Shown: positions 52,539 through 62,502 of the stretch, one piece after another
Numbering within the stretch: position 1 is the stretch's first letter
Layout of the letters: every line of letters begins with the position of its first letter
NCBI RefSeq assembly: GCF_001006305.1
Contig: NZ_LBHJ01000019.1
Span: 248,001 to 312,000, forward strand
Reading direction: 5' to 3'
From: Silvibacterium bohemicum
GTDB lineage: Bacteria > Acidobacteriota > Terriglobia > Terriglobales > Acidobacteriaceae
DNA length: 64,000 nucleotides
Position numbers and translations under genes: made by a program
The notes under the pieces: generated by a model
The model's database searches: none
What the model was told of the DNA's origin: nothing
The model's input: only the letters and a program-made list of their open reading frames with translations

Positions 52539-52762
52539 CCCCCTCCTGCCCCGCCAATTTTCGCCCTGAAGGTCACTGTAGATCTATTGTCTGGTCCGCT
52601 TCGACTCTGCGGCTTTTTGTCTCCCAGCCGATTCACCCCGGCCCTCCGCGCTCGCGGTGCCCGCATAATTGCCGGCAAAGAAGATTCAAATCAATGAAAT
52701 CCCTTGGCGGTTATTCTTCTGGATGCGAGGATAGACAAATTCCAACCATTCGAGGAAGAGTA

Positions 52763-55447
52763 ATGTCCCGCCGCTCACTTCGCTGCCTGCTCCGCTGTTT
52801 TCTCATTCTTGCGTTGCCTCTTTTTTTCCGCTTTGCAACGGCTCATGCGCAGGTTGCCACGCCAGCCTCAGTGCTGGGGCACAATCCTGGTGACGATTTC
52901 TACCTCGCCGATTACGACGACGCCATCCGCTACTTCCATGCGTTGGCCGCGAGCTCGGATCGGGTCAAGATGTTCAAGGTGGGCAAGTCGACTCGTGGCG
53001 AAGAGTATGAGATTGCTGTCATCTCGTCGCCGGAAAATCTGGCGCGGCTGGACGAATACAAATCGGCTGCCCGCAAGCTGGCGGACTCACGCGATCTGAC
53101 TGAGGCGCAGGCCAAGGAGCTGGCGCGCACCTCGAAGGTGATCGTGCATATCGACGGGGGCATGCATTCGAGCGAGGTGGCCGGTGGCCAGCACTCTATT
53201 CAGCTGGCCTACAAGCTGGCATCGACGCAGGGGGATCCGCAGATCGATGCGATTCTCAACAATGTGATTCTGGTCTTGTGGCCCACGCTGAACCCCGACG
53301 GCCAGAACATGATTGTGCATTGGTATCGCCAGAACCTCGGAACGCAGTTCGAGGTAAGCCCAATGCCCTATCTCTACCAGGAGTATGTGGGCCACGATAA
53401 CAATCGCGATGGCTATATGCAGAACATGATCGAGTCGCAGGTGGTGACGAAGGCAGAGATGGACTGGAGCCCGGTCATCTTCTACTGCCAGCACCAGACC
53501 GCGCCCTTCCCTGCCCGCATCTGGATTCCGCCATTCTCCGATCCCATCTCGTCGAATATCAGCCCCTACATGCGCAGCTGGCTCAACGTTGTCGGCACGC
53601 AGATGTCTGCCGCGCTGCAACAGCAACATATGCCGGGTGCGATCTCCCAGGATGAGTTCGACAACTGGTATCCGGGCTTTCTCGACTTCACGCATGTCTT
53701 CCGCAATGAGATTTCATTCTTCACGGAAACGGCGCTTTATCGCTACGCCACGCCGCGTTTCTACACCGTGGATGAATTCCCCAAGCAGTATCAGGATCTG
53801 AAGGCGCTGACCATGTACACCGATCCCTGGCAGGGTGGATGGTGGCGCCTGGGCGATGCGGTGAAGTACATGGTCACCGGCTCCATGTCGGTTCTGGATA
53901 CGGCGGCGAAGTATCGCGAGCAGCTTCTTTTCAATCGCTGGCAGGCCGCACACGACAATATCGAACACTTTAAGCACGCGGCGCCTTACGCTTACGTGCT
54001 GCCCAATCCGCAGGCCGATACGCCGGAGGCGGCGCAACTGGCGCAGATCATGATCGAAAACGGCATCGAGGTACACCGCGCGAAGGAAAGCTTCCATGCG
54101 AACGGTTCGACTTACGCGGCCGGCTCGTGGGTGATCCTGATGGACCAGCCGTTCTCAGGGCTGGTGAAGGAGCTCTTCGAAGTCCAGCATTATCCGCAGG
54201 CGATTTTGAATAGCGGAGGCGACAGCAGCGGCAAGCCTGTCACCCTTCCATATGACGTAACGGGATGGACGCTGCCTATGCAGATGGGCGTGCGCGCCGA
54301 TGCGGTGACCGATCCGGTGGGCGAAGACCAGCGCGCGGCTCTGGAGCTGGTGAGCAAAGCGGATGTTGCTGGCGGCGTTGATGGTGCGGGGCCGAGTTTT
54401 GTGCTCAGCCATCAGGCAAATGCCAGCTTCGAGGCGGTCAACGACATCCTCGCGGCCGGCGGCTCGGTCGGTTTCACGAAGGATGCGGTGCCGACCAGCG
54501 AGGGCACCGAAACCGGCGCGTTTGTCGTAAGCGGTCTGGGACGAGCCAATCTCTCATCGATCCTCGAGAAGCGCGGCGTGAAGGCGGTTTCTTCTTCCCA
54601 TGGCGGAGAAACGATCGCACTGCACAAAGCTCGCGTCGGTTTGTATCGCCCCTGGGCGCCGTCCATCGACGAGGGCTGGACGCGCTGGGTGCTAGAGAAG
54701 TATGGATTCGCTCCGATCAGCATTTACAACGCCGGGATGAAAGCCGGAAATTTAAAAGCACAATATGACAGCATCATCATTCCCGATATTTCGAAAAACC
54801 TTCTGCTCAACGGCTTCAAGACCGGCATCGTGCCCAGCCAATACTCGGGGGGCTTCGACAACGACGGGGTTGAAGCGCTTCGGGACTTCGTGCAGCAGGG
54901 CGGAACGCTGATCGCCTTCAACCAGGGCGCGGCGGCGATGATCGATCTGCTGGGGCTGCCGGTAACCAACATCCTGGATGGAGTAAGCAGCGACCAGTTC
55001 TTTTGCTCCGGCGCTCTGCTGCGTGTGGAGTTGAAGGATCGCTCGCGGCCGGGAGTTTATGGTCTGCCCGAGAATCCCATTGTGATGTTCGAGCGCGGTC
55101 CGGCCTTCGAGCCCAAGCCGGGATTCAAGGGGGCGATTCTCGCCAGCTATCCGAAGGGAGTAAATCCCCTGGAGAGCGGGGTTCTGCTTCATCCCGAAAA
55201 GATTGAAGGACAGGCTGCGGCCGTCGAAGTCGCGTACGGCAAGGGACATATCTTTCTTTATGGATTCAAGCCGCAATGGCGCGGCCAATCGCATGGGGCG
55301 TACAAGTTTTTCATGAATGCTCTGTATAAGTTCGACGAGCCGGCGTTCGGCGAACTACCCGCTGTAGAGGTTGCGAAAGATGCTCACGGCGATAAGGCTG
55401 CCTCCAAAAAGAAGGTCGAGGAAGAGGACGAAACTCCTGACGAATAG
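52763..55447 (+). CDS. exported M14-family zinc carboxypeptidase-like protein
   Basis: The ATG at 52763 follows GAGGAAGAG, and the upstream in-frame stretch to 52694 is unlikely to be coding. The 894-residue protein has a signal peptide (about 1-30, ending AHAQ). The peptidase M14 domain contains the zinc motif GMHSSE (about 133-138) and NPDGQN (about 178-183). A large C-terminal half resembles an amidotransferase-like or ThuA-type Rossmann region (about 600-880, ending AYGKGHIFLYGF). The tail is Lys/Glu rich. Such long secreted M14 proteins are frequent in acidobacteria. The substrate is unknown. Confidence 0.85.
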   Translation: MSRRSLRCLLRCFLILALPLFFRFATAHAQVATPASVLGHNPGDDFYLADYDDAIRYFHALAASSDRVKMFKVGKSTRGEEYEIAVISSPENLARLDEYKSAARKLADSRDLTEAQAKELARTSKVIVHIDGGMHSSEVAGGQHSIQLAYKLASTQGDPQIDAILNNVILVLWPTLNPDGQNMIVHWYRQNLGTQFEVSPMPYLYQEYVGHDNNRDGYMQNMIESQVVTKAEMDWSPVIFYCQHQTAPFPARIWIPPFSDPISSNISPYMRSWLNVVGTQMSAALQQQHMPGAISQDEFDNWYPGFLDFTHVFRNEISFFTETALYRYATPRFYTVDEFPKQYQDLKALTMYTDPWQGGWWRLGDAVKYMVTGSMSVLDTAAKYREQLLFNRWQAAHDNIEHFKHAAPYAYVLPNPQADTPEAAQLAQIMIENGIEVHRAKESFHANGSTYAAGSWVILMDQPFSGLVKELFEVQHYPQAILNSGGDSSGKPVTLPYDVTGWTLPMQMGVRADAVTDPVGEDQRAALELVSKADVAGGVDGAGPSFVLSHQANASFEAVNDILAAGGSVGFTKDAVPTSEGTETGAFVVSGLGRANLSSILEKRGVKAVSSSHGGETIALHKARVGLYRPWAPSIDEGWTRWVLEKYGFAPISIYNAGMKAGNLKAQYDSIIIPDISKNLLLNGFKTGIVPSQYSGGFDNDGVEALRDFVQQGGTLIAFNQGAAAMIDLLGLPVTNILDGVSSDQFFCSGALLRVELKDRSRPGVYGLPENPIVMFERGPAFEPKPGFKGAILASYPKGVNPLESGVLLHPEKIEGQAAAVEVAYGKGHIFLYGFKPQWRGQSHGAYKFFMNALYKFDEPAFGELPAVEVAKDAHGDKAASKKKVEEEDETPDE

Positions 55448-55449
55448 TT

Positions 55450-55488
55450 AGGCGCTCCATGCCCCAAAAACGGGACATGGGGACGCCT
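55450..55488 (+). terminator. imperfect hairpin terminator after the M14 gene
   Basis: AGGCG (55450-55454) pairs with CGCCT (55484-55488) and encloses CCATG/CATGG, with bulges. A CTCTCTTTT run follows shortly after. Confidence 0.5.
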
Positions 55489-55552
55489 GGCGGCTCTCTT
55501 TTGCATCCTGTTGGCAATCTGGCGCGTCCAACAGGCACTGCGCAGAGGCTTC

Positions 55553-56707
55553 ATGAAAATTGGAATTACCTGTTATCCCACCTACGGCGGTAGTGGTGTT
55601 GTGGCTACGGAACTTGGCATCGAACTAGCCGCCAATGGGCATGAAGTTCACTTCATTACCTATTCGCAACCATTCCGGCTGACTGGCCGCGAGCACGGAA
55701 TCTTTTACCATGAGGTTCCGGTCTCGAACTATCCGCTCTTTGAGTATCCGCCGTACGATCTGGCGCTGGCCACGCGCATGTCCGAGGTCGCGGCCTATTA
55801 CCAGCTCGACCTGCTGCACGTTCACTACGCCATTCCGCATTCGATCTCGGCTTATCTGGCGCGCCAGATGCTGGCGGAGAAGAATCGCCGGCTGCCCTTC
55901 GTCACGACGCTGCACGGCACTGACATTACCCTGGTAGGACTGGACCATTCCTACCTGCCCATCACCCGCTTCGGCATCGACCAGAGTGACGGCGTCACTG
56001 CGATCTCGAGTTATCTTCGCGATCAGACGGTCGAGCAGTTCAAGGTGAAGCGGGAGATCGAGGTCATTCCGAATTTCGTCAACTGCGATGTCTATACGCC
56101 TCTCAGTCCGGAGATCCGAGAGGCAGGCCGAGCGCAGTACGCCGAGCCAGGCGAAAAAATCCTGATTCATCTTTCAAACTTTCGGCCGGTTAAGCGGGCT
56201 GTCGATGCGGTTGAGATCTTTACCCGGATCGTCGAAGAGGTGCCGGCGCGGCTGCTCATGGTGGGAGACGGTCCTGACCGCTCGCAGGCTGAATGGCTGG
56301 CGCGCAGCAAGGGTATCCAGGAGCGCGTCCACTTCCTGGGCAAGCAATCGAGCGTGAATGACCTGTTGCCGCTTGCCGATCTGATGTTGATGCCGAGTGA
56401 GATGGAGTCCTTCGGATTAGTCGCGCTGGAGGCAATGGCCTGCAAGGTTCCGACCATCGCGACGCGGGTCGGCGGGGTTCCGGAATTGATCGACGATGGG
56501 TTGAACGGACGGCTCTTTCCGGTCGGCGATATTGCGGGGATGGCTGACGCGACGATCGATCTTCTCAGCGATGACCGGAAGCATGAGCAGTTCGCAGTCG
56601 CAGGCCGCCAGACCGCACAGCAGCGCTACTGCGCCTCCAAGATTATTCCGAAGTACGAGGCCTACTACGAGCGCGTGGTGGAGCGTGAGGGCGCCAGCGT
56701 CTCCTGA
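55553..56707 (+). CDS. bshA: N-acetyl-alpha-D-glucosaminyl L-malate synthase
   Basis: The ATG at 55553 has GAGG 5 nt upstream. The 384-residue GT4 enzyme starts ITCYPTYGGSGVVATELG (residues 4-21), with VHYAIPHS and TTLHGTDITLVG (about 116-127) and SNFRPVKRA near 206. These are the BshA signatures. It joins GlcNAc from UDP-GlcNAc to L-malate, the first step of bacillithiol biosynthesis. The bshB and bshC genes are not in the window. Its 3' end overlaps the convergent histidine kinase gene by 43 nt. Confidence 0.92.
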   Translation: MKIGITCYPTYGGSGVVATELGIELAANGHEVHFITYSQPFRLTGREHGIFYHEVPVSNYPLFEYPPYDLALATRMSEVAAYYQLDLLHVHYAIPHSISAYLARQMLAEKNRRLPFVTTLHGTDITLVGLDHSYLPITRFGIDQSDGVTAISSYLRDQTVEQFKVKREIEVIPNFVNCDVYTPLSPEIREAGRAQYAEPGEKILIHLSNFRPVKRAVDAVEIFTRIVEEVPARLLMVGDGPDRSQAEWLARSKGIQERVHFLGKQSSVNDLLPLADLMLMPSEMESFGLVALEAMACKVPTIATRVGGVPELIDDGLNGRLFPVGDIAGMADATIDLLSDDRKHEQFAVAGRQTAQQRYCASKIIPKYEAYYERVVEREGASVS

Positions 56708-58023
56708 TCGTCCGCGCCGTAGGCGTCGCCGTTTCGATGGCGCAGGGGCATGGCAAGCGTAACCTTGGTTCCACGGCCCGGGCGGCTGGTCACATCGAAG
56801 AGCGCTGCCTGCCCATAAAGCACTTCGAGCCGCTCGCGCACATTCTTCATACCGATGCCTGTGCCGCGCAACACCCCGCTCGAATGGGAGCGACCCGGCG
56901 CAATGCCCACGCCGTCGTCTTCGACCTCGATGATGACCTGGGCGCCCTCGATGCGGCTGCGCAGAGTGATGGTCCCTCCGCCGATGCGCGGCTCGAGGCC
57001 GTGCTTGATGCTGTTTTCCACCAGCGGCTGGAGAAGCATGCTGGGCACCGGGATCTCCAGGGTTCGCGGATCGATCTCCTTCACCACCTTCAGTTTGTCA
57101 GCTCCAAAACGCACGACCTCGATGCCGAGGTAGTCGTCGGTGAAGCTCAATTCATCACGCAGAAGGATGTAGGAATCATGGTCCTTCAAGAGCGCGCGGA
57201 GGATGTTGGCCAGCTTCACGATGAGCTCGCGCGCCTGTTCGGGACGGAAGCGCACCAGGGAAGCAATCGAGTTCAGCGTGTTGAAGAGGAAGTGCGGATT
57301 GATCTGCCGCTGAAGGGCGTCCAGCCGCGCTTCCAGCAGCAGGCGCTTCTGCTCTTCGAGAGAACGCTCGGTTCGGATCGCGTTCCACACCTTGAGCGGA
57401 ATGCCGACGACGATGGGCGCGCAGGCCCAGATGGCAAATCGGATAGGCCAACTGTGCGTGATGAGGGCGAAGAGCAGCCGAGGATAGAGATGATGGAGCC
57501 ACTCGCGTGTGATCTCCATCGAGACGATGAGGATCATGAGCAGCACCTGGCGGTCGAAACGCGGCTTGCGGAGATTGCGCCGCACCCAGCGGTAAATGCT
57601 CAGATCGACAAACGGCGAGAAAGACCAGACCTCTTCCTCCTCGACGAACTTGCCGAATACGCCAGCGATGAGAGCGACAGCGAGATTGAAGGGCAAGGCC
57701 AGATACTCGTGGTGCAGCAGAGCGGGAAGCGCCAGAAAGGCTCCTCCGGCCAGAGCTGCAAGGGGGCCGAGCAGAACGCCGAGGATCACGGTTGTTTCGA
57801 AGGCGATGTCGGCAGCCTGAAAGTTCGGGACGGTGAATCGCATCCAAACGCCGAGCGCAAGCGGAATACAGATAAACGCCAGCAGACCGAGGGTCTGGGA
57901 CGAACCACGCCGCTGGCCGAAGATGAGATTCTGAAAGGTCCGCGAACGGGCCAGCGCCGCTGAAACGGCCGCAGCCACACCCAGCTTGACCAGCAAGGTG
58001 ATCAGAATGAGCGTCGAATTCAC
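56665..58023 (-). CDS. LytS/YehU-type sensor histidine kinase
   Basis: The 452-residue protein has about six membrane segments with the 5TM-type sensor layout (1-210). A His_kinase domain follows with the phosphorylated His244 in NPHFLFNTLNS, and an ATPase domain with LVENSIKHGL and GTGIGMKNVRERL. Partners are usually LytTR response regulators. None lies next to it here, so its regulator is elsewhere. The last 15 codons overlap the 3' end of bshA on the opposite strand, which may allow antisense effects. Confidence 0.9.
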   Translation of the reverse strand: MNSTLILITLLVKLGVAAAVSAALARSRTFQNLIFGQRRGSSQTLGLLAFICIPLALGVWMRFTVPNFQAADIAFETTVILGVLLGPLAALAGGAFLALPALLHHEYLALPFNLAVALIAGVFGKFVEEEEVWSFSPFVDLSIYRWVRRNLRKPRFDRQVLLMILIVSMEITREWLHHLYPRLLFALITHSWPIRFAIWACAPIVVGIPLKVWNAIRTERSLEEQKRLLLEARLDALQRQINPHFLFNTLNSIASLVRFRPEQARELIVKLANILRALLKDHDSYILLRDELSFTDDYLGIEVVRFGADKLKVVKEIDPRTLEIPVPSMLLQPLVENSIKHGLEPRIGGGTITLRSRIEGAQVIIEVEDDGVGIAPGRSHSSGVLRGTGIGMKNVRERLEVLYGQAALFDVTSRPGRGTKVTLAMPLRHRNGDAYGADDQETLAPSRSTTRS

Positions 58024-58096
58024 ATCTTTACTCTACGCTGACGATGGCCTGACAAGGGAATGACAATGCGGGAATCGCCCAGCAGAATCAGGCATC

Positions 58097-58102
58097 TATA
58101 AT
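58097..58102 (+). promoter_or_regulatory. -10 element placed for a leaderless ribA transcript
   Basis: A perfect TATAAT lies 6 nt before the ribA ATG, so transcription would start at or next to the A of the start codon. No ribosome site is visible between them. A good -35 is not evident at the right distance. Confidence 0.55.
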
Positions 58103-58108
58103 TTAACT

Positions 58109-58762
58109 ATGCCGTTGCAGAGCGTTCGAAAAGTGGCTGATGCAGATTTCCCCAGTCGCTGGGGCCGCTTCCGTATTTTAGGTTTTGAAGGCGATGTCGT
58201 TTCACCGGAACCTTGCCGTGAAGGAATGGCGGTGCCCTCTGTCCGCGTCGAAGACGCCGTCGCACTGGTGATGGGCGACATCTATTCGGCTCCTCCCATC
58301 GTCCGCATACACTCGCAGTGCCTCACCGGAGACGTCTTTCACTCCCTGCGCTGCGATTGCCGGCAGCAGCTGGAGCTGGCGCTGGCGAAGATCGTCGAGG
58401 AAGGCGCAGGTATTCTGCTTTATGAGCAGCAGGAGGGCCGCGGGATCGGCCTAATGGCCAAGCTGAAGGCTTATGAGCTTCAGGATCAGGGCCTGGACAC
58501 GGTCGAAGCCAATCTCAAGCTCGGCTACAAGCCGGATTGCCGCGAGTTCGAGCTGCCCGGAGCGGTTCTCAATCTCATGGGCATTCGCGCAGTGCGGCTG
58601 ATCACGAACAATCCTGAGAAGGTGGAAGCTCTGGAGTCGGCGGGCATCACGGTCGTCGAACGCATCTCCGCCGAGATCGAGCCGGAAGAGACCTTCGAGC
58701 GCTATCTCAAGGTCAAGCGCGAAAAGATGGGCCATCTCTACGACAGCCTGCCTGTTAAGTAA
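58109..58762 (+). CDS. ribA: GTP cyclohydrolase II
   Basis: The 217-residue enzyme opens GTP to 2,5-diamino-6-ribosylamino-4-pyrimidinone 5'-phosphate, the first committed step of riboflavin synthesis. The zinc ligands are the cysteines in SQCLTGDVFHSLRCDC (about 70-85), and the catalytic stretch YEQQEGRGIGLM (about 109-120) is intact. It is a stand-alone RibA, not fused to RibB. The start at 58109 lies directly behind the -10 box, so the mRNA is probably leaderless. It is divergent from the histidine kinase gene (85 nt apart). Confidence 0.93.
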   Translation: MPLQSVRKVADADFPSRWGRFRILGFEGDVVSPEPCREGMAVPSVRVEDAVALVMGDIYSAPPIVRIHSQCLTGDVFHSLRCDCRQQLELALAKIVEEGAGILLYEQQEGRGIGLMAKLKAYELQDQGLDTVEANLKLGYKPDCREFELPGAVLNLMGIRAVRLITNNPEKVEALESAGITVVERISAEIEPEETFERYLKVKREKMGHLYDSLPVK

Positions 58763-58970
58763 TCGAAATCTGACAGGCTGTCGATTTTCCGAGTGACGGA
58801 AGCTCTGATCCACGTCCGCTTGCGAACATGCTTGATTCGAAAGCGGACACCACAGCGGGAATTCCCTGCTTCTTTACCTTCTTAAAATTAATAACTTAGC
58901 TCGTTGCTCAGCGTGGCAGCCGGCGTGCAAGTTCCTCTGCGAGGCAGTAGTTCCCCCAAAGGAGCGAGCC

Positions 58971-61409
58971 ATGCGGACCCTGTTGCACGACTTTCGGTTT
59001 TCCTTCCGGCAATTGCAGAAGAGCCCTGGCTTTGCGCTCACCGCAGTTCTCTCGCTCGCCCTCGGGATCGGTGCGACGACTGCAGTCTTCAGCGTGATCT
59101 ATGCCGTCCTCATGAACCCATATCCGTACGCCGCTCCTGACCGAATGGTCCATATGCGGCTGCTGGATTCGTCCGCCAAACAGCGATTTGCGGGACTCAC
59201 CGGGTCGCAGTGGCAGACGATCCGCAAGTCGCCGGTCGTCGAAGACGCCTTCATCTCCGATGATTGGAACCTGACGGTCACGGGACATGATCTTCCCGAG
59301 GATGTGAACGGGGTCTACATGACCTCGAACAGCTTCAACTACATGGGAGTGCCTCCAGCGCTGGGGCGCGGACTGATACCGTCGGACGCCATCGATGGCC
59401 AGGACCCTCAGCCGGTGGCCGTGCTCGGATACAAGTTCTGGCAGCGCCACTTCAACGGCGACCCTGCTGTTCTGGGTCAGACCATGCAACTGGTCCGCAA
59501 GAACTATCGTATTGTGGGCGTGGCCGCGCCGCGATTTACATGGGACGACGGCGACGTCTATCTCCCCTTGAAGATTACGCAGGACCCGGCGCGCAGTTTT
59601 TATGTCGGACTTAGGCTGAAGCCGGGTGTGACGCATGCGATGGCCGCAGCCGCTCTGACGCCGCTGATTCAGCAGTTCGCCAAGGAAACTCCCGATCATT
59701 TCCCGAAGGACCGCTTCACCTTCCAGGTCATCGGATTGAACGAGGATTTCATCCACCAGATCGGCGGAACGCTCGCGCTGCTGTTTTGTGCGGTCGCTCT
59801 GTTGCTGGCCATCGGATGCGGGAATGTCTCGATTCTGCTGCTGGCGCGAGGCACTGCGCGGCAGCATGAATTCGCGGTAAGGGCGGCCATCGGCGCTACG
59901 CGGCGGCGAATCGTTCGACAGCTGCTCACTGAGGCGCTGCTGCTCTCCCTCACCGGAACGGCTTTGGGTGTCGTGCTCGCCTACCGGCTGGTTGCGCTGA
60001 TCGTGGCCATGCTGCCACCGTACTCTTTTCCGCACGAAGCCGCGATTGCGATCAACTTGCCGGTTCTTGCCTTCAGCGTGGGCGTCGCGCTGCTGACCGG
60101 CATCCTTTTCGGGCTTTGGCCGGCGGTGCAGCTCTCGCATCCCGAGGTGAGCCAGGTGATGCAGTCAAGCACACGCCGCATCGCCGGCGGGGTTCGCGGG
60201 CGCTCCACGAACAATGTGCTGATCGCCGGCCAGATTGCGCTGACCCTGCTCATGCTGGCGGGTGCGGCAGCTGCCATGGAGGGCTTCCTGAAGCTGCTCC
60301 ATACGCCGCTCGGATACGACCCGCACAACGTCATCTCGGTCGGAATTCCGGTGCATGAGAATACCTACACAACGGTCGCCGAGCGCGCCGCTTATTTCGA
60401 ATTGCTCCGGAAGAAGGTTGCGGATGTACCCGGAGTGACCATGGCGGCTATTTCGTCGAATGCGACGCCGCCCGCCAACGGCTCCGACCAGGGAATCGAA
60501 ATTCTCGGCCGACCTCCAAAGGACGAGCAGAAGATTCGCGTGAACTTCGTCAGCCCCGGGTATTTTCCTATCCTGCATATCCAACTCGCGCACGGCAGAA
60601 TCTGGGATGAGACGGAAAATCACAATGCGGCGCGCCTCGCGGTCATCAACCAGACCATGGCGCGTCTCTATTTCCCCAACGGCGACGCCATCGGGCGCTC
60701 CTTCAAGATTCCGGATCTTCAGAGCCAGGCTCGATTCGTCCTCTCGCCGATGATGTCGCCGGAATACCTTGAGATCGTAGGAATCATTGCCGACAAGCGA
60801 GACGATGGACTGCGGAATTCGATTCTGCCCGAGGCCTTCATCCCGTATACGCTCTCGATGCGCATGTATACCCAGATCCTGGTGCGATCCGACGTCCCTC
60901 CGCTTTCTCTTCTGCATACAATCGGAGCGGCGGTGAACTCGGTCGATCCCGATCAGCAGATTAACGCCAACGTGCAGGACCTGGAGCACTGGATCAGCGA
61001 CCAGCAGGAATGGCAGCAGGAGCATCTCGTCGCGTGGCTCTTCGGCTCCTTCGCGGTGCTGGCTCTGGCATTGGCCGCAGTCGGTCTGTACAGCGTGGTG
61101 TCCTACACGGTGGCGCAACGAACGAATGAATTCGGGATTCGCATGGCCCTGGGCGCGCAGCGAGCGCATGTGCTACGTATTGTCTTCCTGTCTACAGTGG
61201 CGAGTGTAGGCGGCGGCATCCTCGGCGGGATTGCGCTGACGCTGGCGCTGCAGAAACTTCTCGCCCGGTGGGCGGAAGGCAGTTCGCGCGATCCACTGAT
61301 TTTGCTGGGTGCGGTCGGCGTACTGGGAACAGTCGCCGCGATTGCCTGCCTCTTACCCGCACTACGCGCATCCCAGGTCGACCCCATGACAGCGCTGCGC
61401 TATGAGTAA
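58971..61409 (+). CDS. MacB/FtsX-type ABC permease, acidobacterial duplicated orphan type
   Basis: The 812-residue protein holds two MacB periplasmic plus FtsX permease halves in one chain. It starts with an RFSFRQLQKSPGFALTAVLS-type amphipathic lead and first membrane segment (about 21-43). Three-segment FtsX blocks lie near 265-385 and 690-800. It ends PALRASQVDPMTALR, as the family does. No ATPase gene is adjacent, fitting the orphan-permease family that is greatly expanded in acidobacteria. Its role is unknown, perhaps efflux or envelope stress. AAAGGAG precedes the ATG. Confidence 0.92.
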   Translation: MRTLLHDFRFSFRQLQKSPGFALTAVLSLALGIGATTAVFSVIYAVLMNPYPYAAPDRMVHMRLLDSSAKQRFAGLTGSQWQTIRKSPVVEDAFISDDWNLTVTGHDLPEDVNGVYMTSNSFNYMGVPPALGRGLIPSDAIDGQDPQPVAVLGYKFWQRHFNGDPAVLGQTMQLVRKNYRIVGVAAPRFTWDDGDVYLPLKITQDPARSFYVGLRLKPGVTHAMAAAALTPLIQQFAKETPDHFPKDRFTFQVIGLNEDFIHQIGGTLALLFCAVALLLAIGCGNVSILLLARGTARQHEFAVRAAIGATRRRIVRQLLTEALLLSLTGTALGVVLAYRLVALIVAMLPPYSFPHEAAIAINLPVLAFSVGVALLTGILFGLWPAVQLSHPEVSQVMQSSTRRIAGGVRGRSTNNVLIAGQIALTLLMLAGAAAAMEGFLKLLHTPLGYDPHNVISVGIPVHENTYTTVAERAAYFELLRKKVADVPGVTMAAISSNATPPANGSDQGIEILGRPPKDEQKIRVNFVSPGYFPILHIQLAHGRIWDETENHNAARLAVINQTMARLYFPNGDAIGRSFKIPDLQSQARFVLSPMMSPEYLEIVGIIADKRDDGLRNSILPEAFIPYTLSMRMYTQILVRSDVPPLSLLHTIGAAVNSVDPDQQINANVQDLEHWISDQQEWQQEHLVAWLFGSFAVLALALAAVGLYSVVSYTVAQRTNEFGIRMALGAQRAHVLRIVFLSTVASVGGGILGGIALTLALQKLLARWAEGSSRDPLILLGAVGVLGTVAAIACLLPALRASQVDPMTALRYE

Positions 61410-61415
61410 AGGCGC

Positions 61416-62444
61416 TTAACTTTCCTGCGGCGGATTTTCTTCCGGGATTTCGATTGTCTTCAGCGGCAGAGCCGGCGCTATGCCGCCGATCTGCACCAGT
61501 TGCGGAGGAGCCGGCTCCGCTGCCGCAACGCCCATGGCGGCCTCGTGTTGGCGGCGCGCAATGGCGTCCACATCGACAGGCATGCCCCCGGCAACGATCA
61601 CCGGCTGCGCATATTTGTGCTTGAGGTCGCCGGTCGCGATATACATCACGATCAGCAAAACCAGCATGACGACTGCGCAGATCGCGCTTCCCTCAGGACC
61701 GTAATCGCCGCCGGTGATCCATGCCGGCCCGATGGTATTGGTGGCAAAGACCGGAGAAAAATTGGTGATCCCACTGATGGGCAGGCCGAAGAGAATGCCC
61801 ATGATCACGTTCCAGGCAACGTGGAAGCCCCAGCCTACCCATAGCGCGCGGGTGCGCAGATAAGTGAGCGCAAGCAGCCAGCCGGCCAGGAAGGTGACCA
61901 GCGTACTCGCCGCTGTGGAGCCGGGATTATTCCAGTGAATCAGCGCGAAGAGGATCGAGATCAGAAATGTGGCTGCGCCTGGTCCGATGGCGTCGATCAG
62001 CCGCTGGAAGGGATAGCCCCGAAAGGCCACTTCTTCCGCCAGCGCAGCAATGGCGAGAATCGCGAAATCGAGAAAGATGAGCGCAAACTGGTGCCAGGTG
62101 GTGTAAATGGTAACCACCAGCCCGCCGATGAGAGCGATGGGCAGCACGCAGGCGATGATTCCACCCCAGCCGATGGCCGCTCCCAGACCGACCTCGCGCC
62201 GCCAGCCAGGCCGCAGCTCCAGCCCCATTCTGTCGACGGGGTGAAGCTGCTGCTGGCCGATATAGCCCATGGCCGCATAGCCGACGATGAGGAGGAAAAG
62301 CAGAACCGTGCGGTTGACCAGCTCCAGCCAGTCGCCGGAGCTCAGGCCGAGAGCAGCGCGTATGGCGATGTCCCGCGCGAAATAGAAATAGCCGGCCGCG
62401 ATGAAAAACCATAGCAGGGCGCGAATGCGCGAGGTCGACCTCAT
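61416..62444 (-). CDS. CPBP family intramembrane metalloprotease (Abi/CAAX-like)
   Basis: The 342-residue protein has about eight membrane segments and the complete CPBP motif set: Glu137-Glu138 with Arg142 in EEVAFRG, His170 in LIHWNN, and His208/Asn212 in FHVAWN. It resembles Rce1-type proteases or self-immunity proteins. The C-terminal 75 residues are cytoplasmic and proline rich. It converges with the permease gene (6 nt between stops). No substrate or bacteriocin gene is visible nearby. Confidence 0.88.
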   Translation of the reverse strand: MRSTSRIRALLWFFIAAGYFYFARDIAIRAALGLSSGDWLELVNRTVLLFLLIVGYAAMGYIGQQQLHPVDRMGLELRPGWRREVGLGAAIGWGGIIACVLPIALIGGLVVTIYTTWHQFALIFLDFAILAIAALAEEVAFRGYPFQRLIDAIGPGAATFLISILFALIHWNNPGSTAASTLVTFLAGWLLALTYLRTRALWVGWGFHVAWNVIMGILFGLPISGITNFSPVFATNTIGPAWITGGDYGPEGSAICAVVMLVLLIVMYIATGDLKHKYAQPVIVAGGMPVDVDAIARRQHEAAMGVAAAEPAPPQLVQIGGIAPALPLKTIEIPEENPPQES

Positions 62445-62502
62445 GCGCCGATACTCGCTGGCACGGCCTTGCGGCTATCGTTCTCGCGGGGGGAAGAAGG
62501 CA

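Noticed and set aside
56737-57963. Long open frame (408 codons) on the plus strand opposite the histidine kinase gene
   Set aside because: It lies antisense to a gene with clear kinase motifs, its product is compositionally odd (rich in His, Asp, Arg and Gln) and matches no family. It is a by-product of GC-rich codon use.
58908-60140. Long open frame (410 codons) on the minus strand opposite the orphan permease gene
   Set aside because: The product is polar and Arg/Gln rich without domains, and the permease on the other strand is unmistakable.
60165-61169. 334-codon minus-strand frame opposite the permease 3' half
   Set aside because: Same reasons: antisense to a real gene, no ribosome site, no recognisable protein features.
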